Positions 62,823 through 64,000 of a DNA stretch of 64,000 bases are shown here, one piece after another; position 1 is the stretch's first letter; each line of letters starts with the position of its first letter. Source of the DNA: Rhynchopus sp. YZ270_cl-10 (taxonomy: Eukaryota; Euglenozoa; Diplonemea; Diplonemida; Diplonemidae). Under the pieces are notes generated by a model that did not search any database, was not told the DNA's origin, and saw only the letters and a program-made list of their open reading frames with translations. The translations under genes and the position numbers were made by a program. The stretch spans positions 1,302,001-1,366,000 of the forward strand of contig OZ037852.1 of the NCBI GenBank assembly GCA_964035575.1, in the 5' to 3' direction.

Positions 62823-63355
62823 ACTTTGAGATTCGTTTTAGCACGTTTCAACTACTCTTTTTCTTTGATTCCCTTCTCCCCCTGCCTGTGTCCACTGATG
62901 TACGGTGAGGCGCTTACGTGATCGGCCCCTCCCTTTTACTTCAAATATGCAAAGAACTCCAGGCAGACCTCATACTCCATACCCTTCCCCAGTTCTTGTT
63001 AGATACTTTACTTTATGTTTCAAATAAACCCAGTGTATTGCACCTTTTTTGAATTTTGTTATGTTTTCTCAAAAAAGTAGTGGCAGGGAGACCCCCCCTG
63101 TATAACTCAACCCAAAAAAAATTCAAATTTTGTTTTACGCCATCTTTTCGAAAATAAATGAAATAAAACACACACAAATAATACCGAAAAAAAAACAATA
63201 AAACCATACAACCCCCCAATTGTGTCGTCAAGCACGGTTTAGAAGAGACTCACCGTCTCTTTCAAGCTCCACTCTTTCGGAAGGAATTCATTGAAAAAAA
63301 AATGACGTACCTAGGGATAAGGGTTAGAGGGAAAATGAACATCAGTTTCTTTTTG

Positions 63356-63392
63356 TTGGTACACTGTTCACGAGAGAGCTTTGTATTTCTAG
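63356..63392 (+). repeat. Spacer hairpin, class B
   Basis: TTGGTACACTGTTCACGAGA then GAGCTTTGTATTTCTAG; TACA/TGTA pairs kept. Confidence 0.65.
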
Positions 63393-63431
63393 TCACATAC
63401 GTTTTGTTGTTTATTTATTTATTGGGAGATA

Positions 63432-63623
63432 GTCAGACTTACCCTACCCTATTTTGAAAAAGTTCAGACTTGCCCTATGAAAAAGTTCAGACTTGCCCGA
63501 AAATAAGTTCAGACTTGCCCTAAAAGTGTTTTTAGGGCAAGTCTGAACTTATTTTTAGGGCAAACACTTTTTTTAGGGCAAGTCTGAACTTTTTTAGGGC
63601 AAGTCTGAACTTATTTTAGGGCA
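63432..63623. repeat. Fold-back block of AGTTCAGACTTGCCCT units
   Basis: About four copies read AGTTCAGACTTGCCCT, then about four read the inverse AGGGCAAGTCTGAACT, with T/A spacers. The block could be one arm of a larger element running beyond the window. Confidence 0.85.
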
Positions 63624-64000
63624 ACAAGTCAGGCCACTTTGGCTGGGGCACTCTTGGCGCCCCATGTGGTATGACTTGTTTTATTGCCCTAAAATGCCTA
63701 ACCGAGCCGGAGCCCAAAAATTGATGCCAGAAACCACCAGCCACCCGGAAAGGGTGAACAGGCAGTCCACGTTGGGCCAGAACCGGTTACAAAGGAAGCC
63801 GTGTTCTGGGGCAACGTGGGGCGCAAAGTTTTACAATTTTCATGCACGGGTGCTCCACAAATTACCAAGTATTCCTTCTTTGTTGAATTGAGAGAGAGTC
63901 AGTGTTTAGCTACCACGCGGGTTTGCTTAGAATCCTTCGAGGCCGGCACAATTTTATTTATGTGGTCGGTTAAGACATGCCTATTGAAGAACAACGAGGT

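Larger units (their letters stand above)
61577..64000. other. Gene-free end of window
   Basis: Holds hairpins at 61753, 61848, 62782 and 63356, the octamer array 61943-62096, the dispersed repeat 62475-62534, a class E-like piece at 62886 and the fold-back block 63432-63623. No gene recognised. Confidence 0.5.

Noticed and set aside
1-64000. Retroelements or virus-derived sequences
   Set aside because: No reverse transcriptase, integrase, capsid or long terminal repeats recognised.

Overview
The window looks like nuclear DNA of a flagellate protist, and I favour a euglenozoan, perhaps a diplonemid. Four things point that way. All ten recognisable genes lie on the + strand. Almost every start codon has a pyrimidine tract and an AG a few to about 50 bases upstream, as expected for spliced-leader acceptors. 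The two receptor-type class III cyclases and a cyclase-like/kinase fusion resemble euglenozoan signalling proteins. Two genes carry cis introns with GTATG-type donors. The species call is inference; no spliced-leader gene was found.

Layout. 0-11.4 kb is a tandem array of giant type I surface proteins made of ~240-residue two-lobed (CUB-like) repeats: one copy cut by the window edge, one whole copy, one stub, with duplicated spacers. 13.8-20.6 kb holds a putative secretory-pathway glycosyltransferase, a small Nudix-like ORF and an RNA-binding protein with three RRM-like regions and two RanBP2-type zinc fingers, with a piggyBac-like element in its first intron. 26.2-27.8 kb is a thiolase-like protein, 28.8-31.5 kb a CAP-Gly coiled-coil protein, 32.0-35.0 kb a multi-membrane-span protein kinase with a cyclase-like domain, and 36.8-39.9 and 49.0-52.3 kb two paralogous receptor adenylate cyclases. 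From 52.3 kb to the end no protein gene was recognised.

The spacers are unusually structured. At least two hAT-like, one piggyBac-like and two elements with 9-bp target duplications (Mutator-like by that criterion) can be delimited to the base, plus several other inverted-repeat elements, all without visible transposase. Tandem arrays of 5-10 bp units nearly all carry a palindromic core (GTAC, GTATAC, GGTACC, GATC). A ~100-bp dispersed element abuts such arrays at the same edge in four of five copies. A degenerate large-subunit rRNA piece lies at 47.4-47.8 kb.

The most interesting signal is a family of about 20 short hairpins in the spacers. Different stem sequences are kept paired by wobble and compensatory changes around a shared apical ACGAGAG-like loop, with a small bulge on the 3' arm, and nearly all are on the gene strand. 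This suggests selection on a transcribed structure.

The kinase and the two cyclases probably serve cAMP or related signalling at a membrane; the surface proteins and glycosyltransferase fit a secreted or glycosylated cell surface.
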